Positions 37,580-49,328 of a stretch of DNA of 64,000 nucleotides are shown here, one piece after another. The stretch is from the NCBI RefSeq assembly GCF_963853665.1, contig NZ_OY970459.1, positions 3,658,001 through 3,722,000 of the forward strand. Direction: 5' to 3'. How positions within the stretch are numbered: the stretch's first letter is position 1; every line of letters starts with the position of its first letter. Both the position numbers and the translations under genes were made by a program. Origin of the DNA: Mycobacterium decipiens (lineage in GTDB: Bacteria > Actinomycetota > Actinomycetes > Mycobacteriales > Mycobacteriaceae). The notes under the pieces are model-generated. The model searched no databases, was not told the origin of the DNA, and saw only the letters and a list, made by a program, of their open reading frames with translations.

Positions 37580-37785
37580 ATCTCCTCCGAGGCGAGTACG
37601 TCCACGTCAATACGCTGGGCGAGTCGCTCGAAGTAGCGGCGCTGCCGTGCAGCCCGCTCATCTTGGGCGTGCTCTCCTTGAGCAGCGGCCATCCGCAGTG
37701 CCTCCTCGACCGTCGCCCGGGTCGTAGCGCAGCCCAAGGCGCGCTTCGCTCGCCCTAGCAGGTCCTCATCGATGATCCGCCCCAC
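37570..37785 (-). CDS. vapB: VapB-type antitoxin, orphaned
   Basis: A 71-residue antitoxin from GTG 37785, of the VGRIIDEDLL...ATVEEALRMAA type with the C-terminal toxin-binding tail FERLAQRIDVDVLASEEMWR intact. A longer frame to 37809 exists. Its cognate vapC immediately downstream is broken, so it may survive as an orphan repressor or as a relic. Confidence 0.75.
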   Translation of the reverse strand: MGRIIDEDLLGRAKRALGCATTRATVEEALRMAAAQGEHAQDERAARQRRYFERLAQRIDVDVLASEEMWR

Positions 37786-37842
37786 CCGACACCGACGACG
37801 AACCACCACCTTTCCAACTTCGCGGATATCATGGCAAAGCGC

Positions 37843-37857
37843 GGTAACCTCATTCTC
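37843..37857. promoter_or_regulatory. Candidate TetR operator / leaderless promoter, copy 1
   Basis: GGTAACCTCATTCTC abuts the preferred TetR start at 37858. It matches the palindromic copy at 38895-38909 in 12 of 15 positions. TAACCT (37845-37850) fits the mycobacterial TANNNT -10 box and ends seven bases before ATG 37858, as in leaderless genes. Suggests autoregulation. Confidence 0.55.
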
Positions 37858-38877
37858 ATGGCTGAAGCAACGCGCGGCGACCGCTTCATCAAGACGGCGG
37901 TCGAGATCCTCGGCGAAACGGGCCGCACCGACTTCACCGTGCAGGAGGTTGTTGCCCGCTCCAAGACCTCACTGCGCGCCTTCTACCAGCATTTCGGCGG
38001 CAAGGATGAATTGCTGCTGGCGCTGTTCGAACGGACTATGGCGCAGTCGGCGCAGCTCTGGCGGGCCGAGGCCAACGGACTGGACAGCACCGCCGCGCTG
38101 AAGCTGGTGATCGACCGCATCGGCGCCCAACCCGAATCAAGCACCCAGGACAGCCTCAACCGGGCACTGAGCCTCTACAACCAGCACCTCGCCGAGACCC
38201 GCCCGCGCGAATACGCCCGGGTGCTCTCGCCGCTGCACCGGCTCATTCGCGACATCGTGGGACAAGGCATCACCGAGGGCGTGTTCAACCCCGGCGTGGA
38301 CGTCGCTGCCGCGGCGGCCATTGTCATGCAGACGGTGCTCGGTGCGCTCCGGTTGCATTGGCTGGGAAACGAATTGACCGGCACACCAATAGACGCCGGC
38401 CAGCTATTCGACTTCTGCAGCCGCGCACTCGGCATCCGCGACGGCGACGACCAGTCAGCCATGCCCTCGCTCGCCGAATTGTTCGCCCAACTCGGAATGC
38501 GCCAAGCCGCGGCAAGCAACGACGAGTTCGCGATGGCCATGCCGGTCAGCCCGCAGGTCGTCAACACCTCCGGTGCGCTGCAGGGCGGCCTGATCGCCAC
38601 GCTCGCGGACGTGGCGGGTGGCCAGTTGGGGCTGGAATACCTGCGGCCGGGCACCGCGATGACGACCGCCGACCTGTTTGTCCGCTACCTACGGCCAATT
38701 AGGCAGGGATCGGCACTCGCGGTGCCCCGGGTGCTGCGCGCCGGCCGGCGATCCCTCGTCATGCAGGTCGACATCTTCGGTGACGGCCCGGGTGACCGCC
38801 CAGGCGACGGCGCAGACGGCGAACTCGCGGCGACGGCAACCGTCAATTTCGCGATCATCGACGCACCGACACCCTAG
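37858..38877 (+). CDS. TetR-family regulator fused to a PaaI-like hotdog domain
   Basis: A 339-residue fusion. Residues about 5-190 are a TetR repressor (helix-turn-helix FTVQEVVARSKTSLRAFYQHFGGKDELL). Residues about 200-335 are a hotdog thioesterase-like domain: NTSGALQGGLIATLADVAGG, the PaaI pattern with Gln where the usual HGG histidine stands and the Asp kept. A repressor that binds acyl-CoA through its hotdog domain, or also hydrolyses it, is the natural inference. ATG 37858 is chosen over 37831 because the -10/operator lies between them. Upstream of an amidohydrolase with a matching site. Confidence 0.82.
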   Translation: MAEATRGDRFIKTAVEILGETGRTDFTVQEVVARSKTSLRAFYQHFGGKDELLLALFERTMAQSAQLWRAEANGLDSTAALKLVIDRIGAQPESSTQDSLNRALSLYNQHLAETRPREYARVLSPLHRLIRDIVGQGITEGVFNPGVDVAAAAAIVMQTVLGALRLHWLGNELTGTPIDAGQLFDFCSRALGIRDGDDQSAMPSLAELFAQLGMRQAAASNDEFAMAMPVSPQVVNTSGALQGGLIATLADVAGGQLGLEYLRPGTAMTTADLFVRYLRPIRQGSALAVPRVLRAGRRSLVMQVDIFGDGPGDRPGDGADGELAATATVNFAIIDAPTP

Positions 38878-38894
38878 CCAGCCGGCACAAGAGT

Positions 38895-38909
38895 GGTAAC
38901 GTCATTACC
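38895..38909. promoter_or_regulatory. Palindromic operator, copy 2 (GGTAA-N5-TTACC)
   Basis: GGTAACGTCATTACC, perfect 5-base arms, 37 bases before the amidohydrolase start and just after the TetR-hotdog stop. TAACGT within it fits a TANNNT -10 box. Near-identical to the site in front of the TetR gene, so likely bound by that regulator. Confidence 0.6.
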
Positions 38910-38945
38910 GCACACTGCGAAAAAGACTTCTCCGAGGAGATCGCC

Positions 38946-40154
38946 ATGCCGTCTCGCGAACTTTCCTTTCCGGTGTTCGATGCCGACAACCACATGTACG
39001 AGCCGCAGGAAGCACTGACCAAGTTCCTCCCGGAGAAGCGCAAGCACGTGATCGACTACGTACAGGTGCGAGGCCGCACCAAGATCGTGGTTCGTGGCCA
39101 CATCAGCGACTACATCCCCAACCCGACCTTCGAAGTGGTCGCCCGGCCGGGCGCCCAGGAGGAGTACTTCCGGCACGGCAGCGGCGGCAAGAGCTACCGG
39201 GAAGTGATGGGTGAACCGATGAAGGCGATCCCCGCCTTCCGTGAGCCGGGTCCGCGGCTGGATGTCATGGACGAGCTGGGCATCGACTACGCCCTGATGT
39301 TCCCCACGCTGGCCAGTCTGGTCGAAGAGCGGATGAAAGACGACCCGGAAATGACCCACGACGTCATCCACGCGCTCAACCAATGGATGCATGAGACCTG
39401 GTCGTTCAACTACAAGGACCGCATCTTTGCCACCCCGGTGATCACCCTGCCCATCGTCGACCGTGCCCTCGAAGAACTGGAATGGTGTCTGCAACGCGGC
39501 GCGCGCACCGTGTTGGTCCGCCCGGCGCCGGTGCCCGGCTACCGCGGCAGCCGGTCCTTCGGTTTCGAGGAGTTCGACCCGTTCTGGCAAGCCTGCGTGC
39601 GCGCCGAGATACCGGTCTGCATGCACGCCTCCGACAGCGGTTACTCCGAGATGCTCAACGTGTGGGAGCCCGGTGACGAGTTCCTGCCGTTTAAGCCGAC
39701 GGCCTTCCGGAGCCTGGCGATGGGCCATCGGCCGATCGAAGATGCAATGGGCGCGTTGGTCTGCCACGGCGCGCTGTCCCGAAACCCCCAGTTGCGCATC
39801 CTGTCGATCGAAAACGGCGCCGACTGGGTGCCGCACCTATTCAAGGGCCTCAAGGGCGTCTATAAGAAGATGCCCGGGGCCTTCAGCGAAGACCCGATCG
39901 AGGCCTTCAAACGGTGCGTCTACATCAGCCCGTTCTGGGAAGACCGGTTCACCGAGATCGTCAAGATGGTCGGCACCGACCGGGTGGTCTTCGGATCCGA
40001 CTGGCCACACCCCGAAGGCCTGAAGGACCCGATCTCCTTTGTCGACGAGCTTTCCGATTTCGACCAAGAAGACATCGAAAAGATCATGGGTGGAAACATG
40101 ATGGAGGCGATGAAGATTTCAAAGCCGGTCGCCAACCCGGTTTCCGCCCTATAG
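38946..40154 (+). CDS. Amidohydrolase-2 family metal-dependent hydrolase
   Basis: A 402-residue amidohydrolase (PF04909 type) with DADNHMYEP at the start, CMHASDS mid-protein and FGSDWPHPEG near the C-terminus as metal/catalytic segments. Members include decarboxylases and ring-cleavage product hydrolases. It is clearly paralogous to the 59882 gene (shared IPNPTF, RPAPVPG, SIENG, GSDWPH-x-EGL). GAGGAG precedes ATG. Controlled probably by the TetR-hotdog protein. Substrate unknown. Confidence 0.88.
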   Translation: MPSRELSFPVFDADNHMYEPQEALTKFLPEKRKHVIDYVQVRGRTKIVVRGHISDYIPNPTFEVVARPGAQEEYFRHGSGGKSYREVMGEPMKAIPAFREPGPRLDVMDELGIDYALMFPTLASLVEERMKDDPEMTHDVIHALNQWMHETWSFNYKDRIFATPVITLPIVDRALEELEWCLQRGARTVLVRPAPVPGYRGSRSFGFEEFDPFWQACVRAEIPVCMHASDSGYSEMLNVWEPGDEFLPFKPTAFRSLAMGHRPIEDAMGALVCHGALSRNPQLRILSIENGADWVPHLFKGLKGVYKKMPGAFSEDPIEAFKRCVYISPFWEDRFTEIVKMVGTDRVVFGSDWPHPEGLKDPISFVDELSDFDQEDIEKIMGGNMMEAMKISKPVANPVSAL

Positions 40155-40258
40155 ACGGAACGGGCCCGCCTTGCTATACAAAAGGCGACAGCTTGTCTGC
40201 GGCTCGCAGAACCGACATCCATTGGGGGGAATCGGGTGCGGCCGACGAGGAGTGCACC

Positions 40259-40645
40259 ATGAACCCGACTTCCGCAGGGTCATCCACCACCCCGATCGAC
40301 GGCGCGCTCAGGGCAGCCAGCGAGCAGCGCGGCGCGGCGGTGATCATCCGAGCGACCGGCGAGATCGACGCCGCCAACGAGCACACTTGGCGTGACCTGG
40401 TCGCGGCGGCGGGTGCGGCCGCCACCGCGCCCGGACCATTCGTTGTCGACGTCAATGGCCTCGATTTCATGGGCTGCTGCACATTCGCCGTCTTGGCCGA
40501 CGAAGCCCAACGGTGTCGACGCCGTGGCATCGAGTTGCGCCTGGTAAGCCAGGACCCCGGTGTCGCGCGGATTATTCAAGCCTGCGGATACGGTGGCGTG
40601 CTGCCCATACATCCGACGACGGCATCCGCGCTGTCCGCCGCATAA
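40259..40645 (+). CDS. rsfA: RsfA-like anti-sigma factor antagonist (STAS domain)
   Basis: A 128-residue STAS protein with same length and key stretches as M. tuberculosis RsfA (Rv1365c), as I recall it: NGLDFMGCC at 66-74 and ACGYGG near 108. Cys73 and Cys109, the redox pair reported to control RsfA binding to anti-sigma factor UsfX/RsbW, are kept, and the usual phospho-serine site is cysteine. GAGGAG precedes ATG 40259; the longer frame from 39914 is a shadow of the amidohydrolase. It should free SigF under reducing conditions. Confidence 0.88.
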   Translation: MNPTSAGSSTTPIDGALRAASEQRGAAVIIRATGEIDAANEHTWRDLVAAAGAAATAPGPFVVDVNGLDFMGCCTFAVLADEAQRCRRRGIELRLVSQDPGVARIIQACGYGGVLPIHPTTASALSAA

Positions 40646-40752
40646 GTTCCGCCTGCAAGAAACGGATATTGCTGCCAACGCAGGTAGTGCGCGTTGATAG
40701 CCTGGTCGCTGTTGCATGGCGAAATTCGTCTGCGCATTCGACCCGTTTGTAA

Positions 40753-43929
<3,177 letters not shown>

Positions 43930-43933
<4 letters not shown>

Positions 43934-45105
43934 TCGAGGGCATACTCCGACTCATACACCCGCCGGTTGTGTTCCTCCGGCGTGCCGAACATGGAGCGGT
44001 ACAACACAACCCGCCTCAGGTACAGGTGCAGGTCGTGTTCCCAGGTGACGCCGATGCCACCGTGCATCTGCACGCAACCCTGGACGATCTGGCCAGCCAT
44101 TTCGCCAACGTAGGACTTGGCGACACTGGCCGACCGGCCAGCTGCGGGTGCGCGGGTAGCAACGTCAGCAACCGCCGCGGCCGTGGTCGCGCGGCACGCT
44201 TCCACCCACATCTTCATGTCGGCGAAGGCGTGTTTGAGCGCCTGGTACGACGCCAGCGGCCGCCCGAACGTGTGCCGATCCAGCGCCCAACCGACAGTGA
44301 AGTCGAAGACCGTTTGCAGGATGCCGACCACCTCGGCGCACTGCATTACCTGGGCTATCTGGCTCTGCCGGTCGATCAGCCTGGCGGTCTCGGCGGCGCT
44401 ACCGACAGCCGCGGACCCATCCACGACCACACCGTCGAACTCCACCCTCGCGTACTGCTTGACCAGGTCGACCGACTGCTGGGCGGTAATCCGCACACCC
44501 GGCGCATCCGTCGGGACCAGGAATTGGCGAATCTCAGCGTCATCTGGGCCGCAGCGCGCCACCACCAGCAGCGCCGCGCTCTGGGCCCCGGCCTCGACGC
44601 GATCTTTGGTGCCACTAATGCGGTAGCCGGAACCGGTCGGTGTTGCTACAACCGTCGGATCGAGCGGCGCCCAGCCCCTGCCCGGTTCCGACACCGCCCA
44701 CGACGCCACCGCTGCACCGGACAGCAAGGCACCGATCGTGGCGGCGTGCGCGTCCCGGTCGGCGCAGTCCACCAGCCCTGCGAGCACGGTACTGACCGGA
44801 TACAGCGGTCCGGGCGCCACCGTCTTGCCGAGCTGTTCGGCGACCATCGCCAGATCCGCAACGCCGCTGTCCGACACGCTGCCGCCGCCTAGCTCCTCCG
44901 GAACGAGCAAGCCCGCCCACCCAAGCTCGGCGGCCCGCCGCCACCACGCCGGATCGAAGGAAAGACCCGCGGCATGTAGCTCCCGGACGTGGCGCAATGA
45001 CGCTTCTTTTTGCAGAAACGCTTGGGTGGTCGAGGTAAAGAGTATGTTTTCGGGAGAGTCGACGGCCCTCATGCTGCGCGGGGGAACGTTCGGGTGGCTG
45101 ATCAT
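43930..45105 (-). CDS. Acyl-CoA dehydrogenase, RHTFGRPL-type subunit
   Basis: A 391-residue acyl-CoA dehydrogenase with DRHTFGRPLASYQALKHAFADM and MHGGIGVTWEHDLHLYLRR, but no GGTxE-x-x-R motif; partner of the 42704 gene, overlapping it by 4 bases. The first 11 codons are uncertain: ATG 45072 is an alternative start. Predicted role: dehydrogenation of a bulky acyl-CoA. Confidence 0.86.
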
Positions 45106-45219
45106 CCGCCTGATCGGTCCTCGTCTGAGTTCGCTGGCGACTCAAATGTTAGCAATTGGGTAATACCGTAAGAGATACCGGAGTTCAGTCGATAATGATG
45201 CGGACGGGCTACAACGGCA

Positions 45220-46020
45220 ATGGCTGAGATGAACGAACCGCCGTCGGAGTCGGCGGCCGCCAAGACCGACGCGATGGCGTTGGCCGAAGAAGCCGAAGCC
45301 GAAGCCGCCGAGGCCGAAGCGCTGGCCGCTGCGGCACATGCCCGAGCACGCGCCGCCCGGTTGAAGCGTGCGGCGCTGGCCACGGGCACAACCGGCGAGG
45401 CCGAGGACGATGCCGATTACGACGACGACGTCCCCGAGGGCTATGCGGACTGGGAAGACGGCGAAGACTATGAAACCGCGGACGAGGAGGCGGCAAAGGC
45501 GGCCTGGTGGCGACGGTTCCGGTTGCGGTTGCAGTTGCCGAGGCTGTCCACGATCGCCAAAGCGGCCGCGATCGTCATCATCTGTGGTTTTGCCGGGATT
45601 AGCGGATACATCGTGTTGCAACACGATGAGGCCACCGAGCGCCAGCAACGCGCCGCGGCGTTCGCCGCCGGAGCCAAACAAGGTGTCGTCAACATGACCT
45701 CACTGGACTTCAATAACGCCAAGGAAGACGTCCAGCGCGTGATCGACAGCTCCACCGGAGAGTTCAGGGACGACTTTGAGCACCGGGCAGCCGATTTCAC
45801 CAAGGTGGTCGAACAATCCAAAGTGGTCACCGAAGGAACGGTGCACGCGGCGGCCGTCGAATCCATGAACGAGCATTCCGCCGTGGTACTCGTCGCGGCA
45901 ACATCACGAGTCACCAACTCCGCAGGGGCGAAAGACGAACCACGTGCGTGGCGGCTCAAAGTGACCGTGACCGAGGACGGCGGGCAGTACAAGATGTCGA
46001 AAGTTGAGTTCGTACCGTGA
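45220..46020 (+). CDS. Mce-associated-like membrane protein (Rv1363c-like)
   Basis: A 266-residue protein: a long acidic Ala/Glu-rich cytoplasmic N-terminus (likely helical to about residue 50), one membrane helix at about 111-133, and an external domain of the Mce-associated/SnoaL-like fold ([30 protein letters not shown]). It overlaps the next, similar gene as GTGA. Fits Rv1363c by length, layout and position. Confidence 0.85.
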   Translation: MAEMNEPPSESAAAKTDAMALAEEAEAEAAEAEALAAAAHARARAARLKRAALATGTTGEAEDDADYDDDVPEGYADWEDGEDYETADEEAAKAAWWRRFRLRLQLPRLSTIAKAAAIVIICGFAGISGYIVLQHDEATERQQRAAAFAAGAKQGVVNMTSLDFNNAKEDVQRVIDSSTGEFRDDFEHRAADFTKVVEQSKVVTEGTVHAAAVESMNEHSAVVLVAATSRVTNSAGAKDEPRAWRLKVTVTEDGGQYKMSKVEFVP

Positions 46021-46673
46021 CCGATGATGTGCGCGACGTCAGCCCCGAAGCCGCTGACGCCACCGTGGGTGCTGAGATCGACCCCGTTGCAGACGAAGTC
46101 GATGATTCGTTGACCGAGGCATTTGACGCAGACGACGAAGTACCCGACCAGAAGCGTTGGTGGCGGCGTGACCTGTGGCGAATGCAGATCACGTTGAAAC
46201 CCGTTGCGGTGATTCTGATCCTGCTCATGTTGATCTCCGGAGGCGCGGCGGCATGGCTGTATCTCGAGCAGTACCGGCCCGATCAGCAGACCGACGCCGG
46301 CGCCGAACGCGCCGCTGTCGCCGCGGCATCTGACGGGACGATCGCATTGTTGTCGTACTCACCCGACACCTTGGACAAGGACTTCGCCACCGCCCGGTCC
46401 CATCTTTCCGGCGACTTCCTCTCCTATTACGATCAATTCACACAACAGATCGTGGCTCCCGCGGCCAAACAGAAGTCGCTGAAAACGACCGCCAAGGTAA
46501 TGAGCGCCGCGGTGTCGGAGCTACGGCCCGATTCGGCCATCGTTTTGGTCTTCGTCGACCAGAGCACCACCAGCAAAGACAACCCCACGCCCTCGATGGC
46601 GGCCAGCAGCGTGCTGGTGACCTTGGCCAAGGTCGACGGCAACTGGCTGATCACCAAGTTCACCCCGGTCTAG
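46017..46673 (+). CDS. Mce-associated-like membrane protein (Rv1362c-like)
   Basis: A 218-residue paralogue of the preceding gene, starting at GTG 46017. Acidic N-terminus, one membrane helix at about 62-83, and an external Mce-associated domain ([25 protein letters not shown]). Such pairs are thought to stabilise or assist Mce lipid import or envelope complexes. Confidence 0.85.
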   Translation: MTDDVRDVSPEAADATVGAEIDPVADEVDDSLTEAFDADDEVPDQKRWWRRDLWRMQITLKPVAVILILLMLISGGAAAWLYLEQYRPDQQTDAGAERAAVAAASDGTIALLSYSPDTLDKDFATARSHLSGDFLSYYDQFTQQIVAPAAKQKSLKTTAKVMSAAVSELRPDSAIVLVFVDQSTTSKDNPTPSMAASSVLVTLAKVDGNWLITKFTPV

Positions 46674-46679
46674 GGATGC

Positions 46680-46696
46680 GGAGAACTCGGTTCTCC
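46680..46696. terminator. Hairpin after the Rv1362c-like gene
   Basis: GGAGAAC-TCG-GTTCTCC, a perfect 7-base stem with a 3-base loop starting seven bases after the stop. No U-tract follows, which is usual for mycobacterial terminators. It could alternatively be a protein-binding palindrome. Confidence 0.4.
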
Positions 46697-46730
46697 TGGG
46701 AGACAATCCAATCCGGGGTTCCATCCCCCG

Positions 46731-46763
46731 TTGAGGCTTTATTGCTATCTATACTATGATAGC
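46731..46763 (+). promoter_or_regulatory. Promoter with overlapping operator upstream of P450
   Basis: TTGAGG (46731-46736) and TATGAT (46755-46760) are spaced 18 bases, a good SigA-type promoter. A perfect inverted repeat GCTATC-N8-GATAGC (46744-46763) covers the -10 box, a classical repressor site. The P450 starts 60 bases downstream. Confidence 0.55.
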
Positions 46764-46822
46764 GACAATCCACTCGGTGCGGGCCTGTGCACGGCCTGAC
46801 CGGTTGCCCAGGAGGAGCGCTG

Positions 46823-48049
46823 ATGACGCCGCGCACCCAACCCGACGGCCAGCCCGTCACCCTCGACAGCACCGGTGAAACCAGTCCCTACCCATTCTTC
46901 GAATACATGAGACGCACCGAGCCGGTCTGGCACGGCGCACTGATGGACCACGCGCAGCTGCCCCCCGAATTGAGGCCCAGCGACGAGTGGGTGCTGTTCG
47001 GCTACGACGACGTATTCCAGGCTTTCCGGGACGACCGGACCTTCGGTTCCCACGCCTACGACAAGACCATCGGGTTGGTACTCGGACGCACCATCTTGGC
47101 GATGGGCGGCAAAGAGCACCACGACCACCGCAACCTGGTAGCCAAGGCCTTTCGCGCCACCGCGCTGCAGCGCTGGGAACCCTCGGCCATCGCGCCGGTT
47201 TGCGACCAGCTCATCGACGAGATCAAAGACCACGCTGAGGCGGACCTGGTCAAGGCGGTGACGTTCGAGTTCCCAACCCGGATCATCTCAGCATTGCTCG
47301 GGCTGCCCCGCGAGGACCTCGACCTGTTCCGGCGTTTGTCGTTCGATCTCATCTCGATCACCGCGGATATCGAAGCCGGTGTCAACGCCTCGATCCAGCT
47401 ACGCGACTACTTCCTGGACCAGGTCGAACAGCGGCGCCGCAAACCCACCGACGACATCATCGGCGATCTGGTGGCCGCCGAGATCGACGACGAGAAGCTC
47501 TCCGACGAGGCGATCATCTCGTTCTTGCGACTCCTGTTGCCGGCCGGCTTGGAGACCACCTACCGCTCTTCGGGCAATCTGCTGTACCTGTTGCTCACCC
47601 ATCCCGAGCAGCTGGCAACGCTCTACCAGGATCGGTCCCTGATTCCAGCTGCCATCGAAGAGGGCCTACGATTCGAAACCCCACTCACCATGGTCCCGCG
47701 GACAACCACTCAAGAAGTAGAGATGGGCGGCAGGACGATCCTGCCGGATGCGCAGATCGACCTGTGCATGGGCTCGGCCAACCGCGACGAAAGCCGCTGG
47801 ACCGACGCCAACACGTTCAACATCCGCCGGCCGCGTCAGGCCCATATCGCGTTCGCCGGCGGTATCCACATGTGCCTGGGAATGCATTTGGCACGGCTGG
47901 AAACCCGGGTCATGTTGAACAGCCTGTTCGACCGCGTGACGGACCTGGCTTTGGTTCCCGACGACGGGACGGGTGCGGAAGCCAGAATCGTCGGGCTCAC
48001 CTTCCGGTCGCCGAACAAACTTCCGGTGACCTTCGCACCGGCGGCATGA
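46823..48049 (+). CDS. Cytochrome P450
   Basis: A 408-residue bacterial P450 with GLETTYR-type I-helix (LPAGLETTYRSS), EEGLRFE K-helix and heme loop AFAGGIHMCLGMHLARLE (Cys351). CAGGAGGAG precedes ATG 46823. Likely hydroxylates a lipid, terpenoid or steroid; no ferredoxin gene adjoins it. Under its own regulated promoter, convergent with the SDR gene. Confidence 0.92.
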   Translation: MTPRTQPDGQPVTLDSTGETSPYPFFEYMRRTEPVWHGALMDHAQLPPELRPSDEWVLFGYDDVFQAFRDDRTFGSHAYDKTIGLVLGRTILAMGGKEHHDHRNLVAKAFRATALQRWEPSAIAPVCDQLIDEIKDHAEADLVKAVTFEFPTRIISALLGLPREDLDLFRRLSFDLISITADIEAGVNASIQLRDYFLDQVEQRRRKPTDDIIGDLVAAEIDDEKLSDEAIISFLRLLLPAGLETTYRSSGNLLYLLLTHPEQLATLYQDRSLIPAAIEEGLRFETPLTMVPRTTTQEVEMGGRTILPDAQIDLCMGSANRDESRWTDANTFNIRRPRQAHIAFAGGIHMCLGMHLARLETRVMLNSLFDRVTDLALVPDDGTGAEARIVGLTFRSPNKLPVTFAPAA

Positions 48050-48095
48050 CGAGGCGGCCATCCCCCATGACGTCGGCGGACAATAGCGCGTCGAA

Positions 48096-48920
48096 TCACT
48101 TGGTGGTCGCGGCCAGACTGTGCTCCCACAGCTGGCGCGCAAGACCGGGATCGTAAGCCGCGCGGTTGGCTCGCGCGATCTTGCTCCGCGAGTAGTACTC
48201 ACCCGGCGTCCAGTCCACCCCGGGCGTGCTGGACGCCAGCCAGACCAGCTGGTCGGCTCCTTGGTACGCGGTTGCGATGAAGCGTGCTATCGGCGTGTGC
48301 CGCATCACGCGGAGAAACCGTGATCCTGATGCTTCGCCGAAGTTGGAGTTGACATAACCCGGGTGGAACGCCGCTACCGAGAGACCGGCGGTGTGGTAGC
48401 GGCGGTGCAATTCCTTGGTGAACAAGACGATCGCCAGCTTCGAGAGCGCATAGGCAACGCTGGGCCGGCGCCGATCGGTGCGCTCCAAGTCGCCGATGCT
48501 GACATTTTGGAGCGGCTTTTGGGCCGCGCTGGATGTGTTGACGACGGTGGCACGGGAACCGACGAGTACATCCAAGAGCTGTGTGGTGAGCAGGAATGGT
48601 GACAGGTAGTTGACCTGATAGGTTTGCTCGTAGCCGTCCGCCGTCTTGTGGACTTTCGTAAGCATGCCGCCGGCGTTGTTGGCCAATACGTCGATGCACG
48701 GGTACTCCGAACGGATTTTGTCCGCCAAGGCCCGCACCTGGGACAGGTCGGCGAAATCGGCCACAAAGTAATCGGCGCCCAATTCCGCGGCCACCGATTT
48801 TGTCTTGCTTTCCGAGCGGCCCACCACGACAACGTTTTCGCCGTTTCCGCTTAGTCGCCGCGCCGCCGCGGCGCCAATGCCGTCGCTGGCACCCGTTATG
48901 ACGATCGTTTTCTGCGTCAT
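48096..48920 (-). CDS. Short-chain dehydrogenase/reductase
   Basis: A 274-residue SDR: TGASDGIG nucleotide loop at residues 9-16, NNAGG, active-site SSAAQK and YALSK. Resembles retinol/light-dependent protochlorophyllide-type SDRs acting on hydrophobic alcohols. ATG 48920 gives the standard N-terminus; a longer frame reaches 48962. It may follow the P450 hydroxylation by oxidising the new alcohol. Confidence 0.86.
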   Translation of the reverse strand: MTQKTIVITGASDGIGAAAARRLSGNGENVVVVGRSESKTKSVAAELGADYFVADFADLSQVRALADKIRSEYPCIDVLANNAGGMLTKVHKTADGYEQTYQVNYLSPFLLTTQLLDVLVGSRATVVNTSSAAQKPLQNVSIGDLERTDRRRPSVAYALSKLAIVLFTKELHRRYHTAGLSVAAFHPGYVNSNFGEASGSRFLRVMRHTPIARFIATAYQGADQLVWLASSTPGVDWTPGEYYSRSKIARANRAAYDPGLARQLWEHSLAATTK

Positions 48921-49328
48921 TTCGATGGCGTCCTCCACGGGGAGTGTATCGATCGCGGCCAAATGCCATTGACTGTTCGGCAGCTGTGGGGTGCTGACGG
49001 TGCGCCGCTGGCGCGCGCCCGGGGGCGGGGTGCGGGCGTCGGATCGTCCGGGTCATTTGAGACGCGTTGTCGCTGCGTTTACCTGACGTTCATATTGTTC
49101 AGCTGGATTTAGCCTGCGGCGGGGTTGCTGGTGCACCTTGCATCTGAGGTCGTGGCTAGTTGAGAGAATTTGACCTGTCGCCGCCGTTGTTTCCTGGCCA
49201 TTCTTGCTACCAGTTCGACACCGCCAACCTCGGCGGTGCGAAGGGGCCAAGCGATCAGATCGCTGGCTACCAATAAAACTTGATACCCCGGGAAATTGCT
49301 CGGGTTAATGAGGCAAGGATTGCAGAAA
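48921..49328. other. Non-coding gap upstream of the PPE gene
   Basis: 408 bases with no supported gene on either strand. It is AT-richer near 49080-49320 and must contain the divergent promoters of the SDR and PPE genes. No PE gene precedes the PPE gene. I see no repeat or structured RNA. Confidence 0.5.

Noticed and set aside
40167..40187. Hairpin CGCCTT-N9-AAGGCG after the amidohydrolase
   Set aside because: Short stem without supporting context; it may equally be part of the rsfA promoter (TATACA within the loop), so not called as a terminator.
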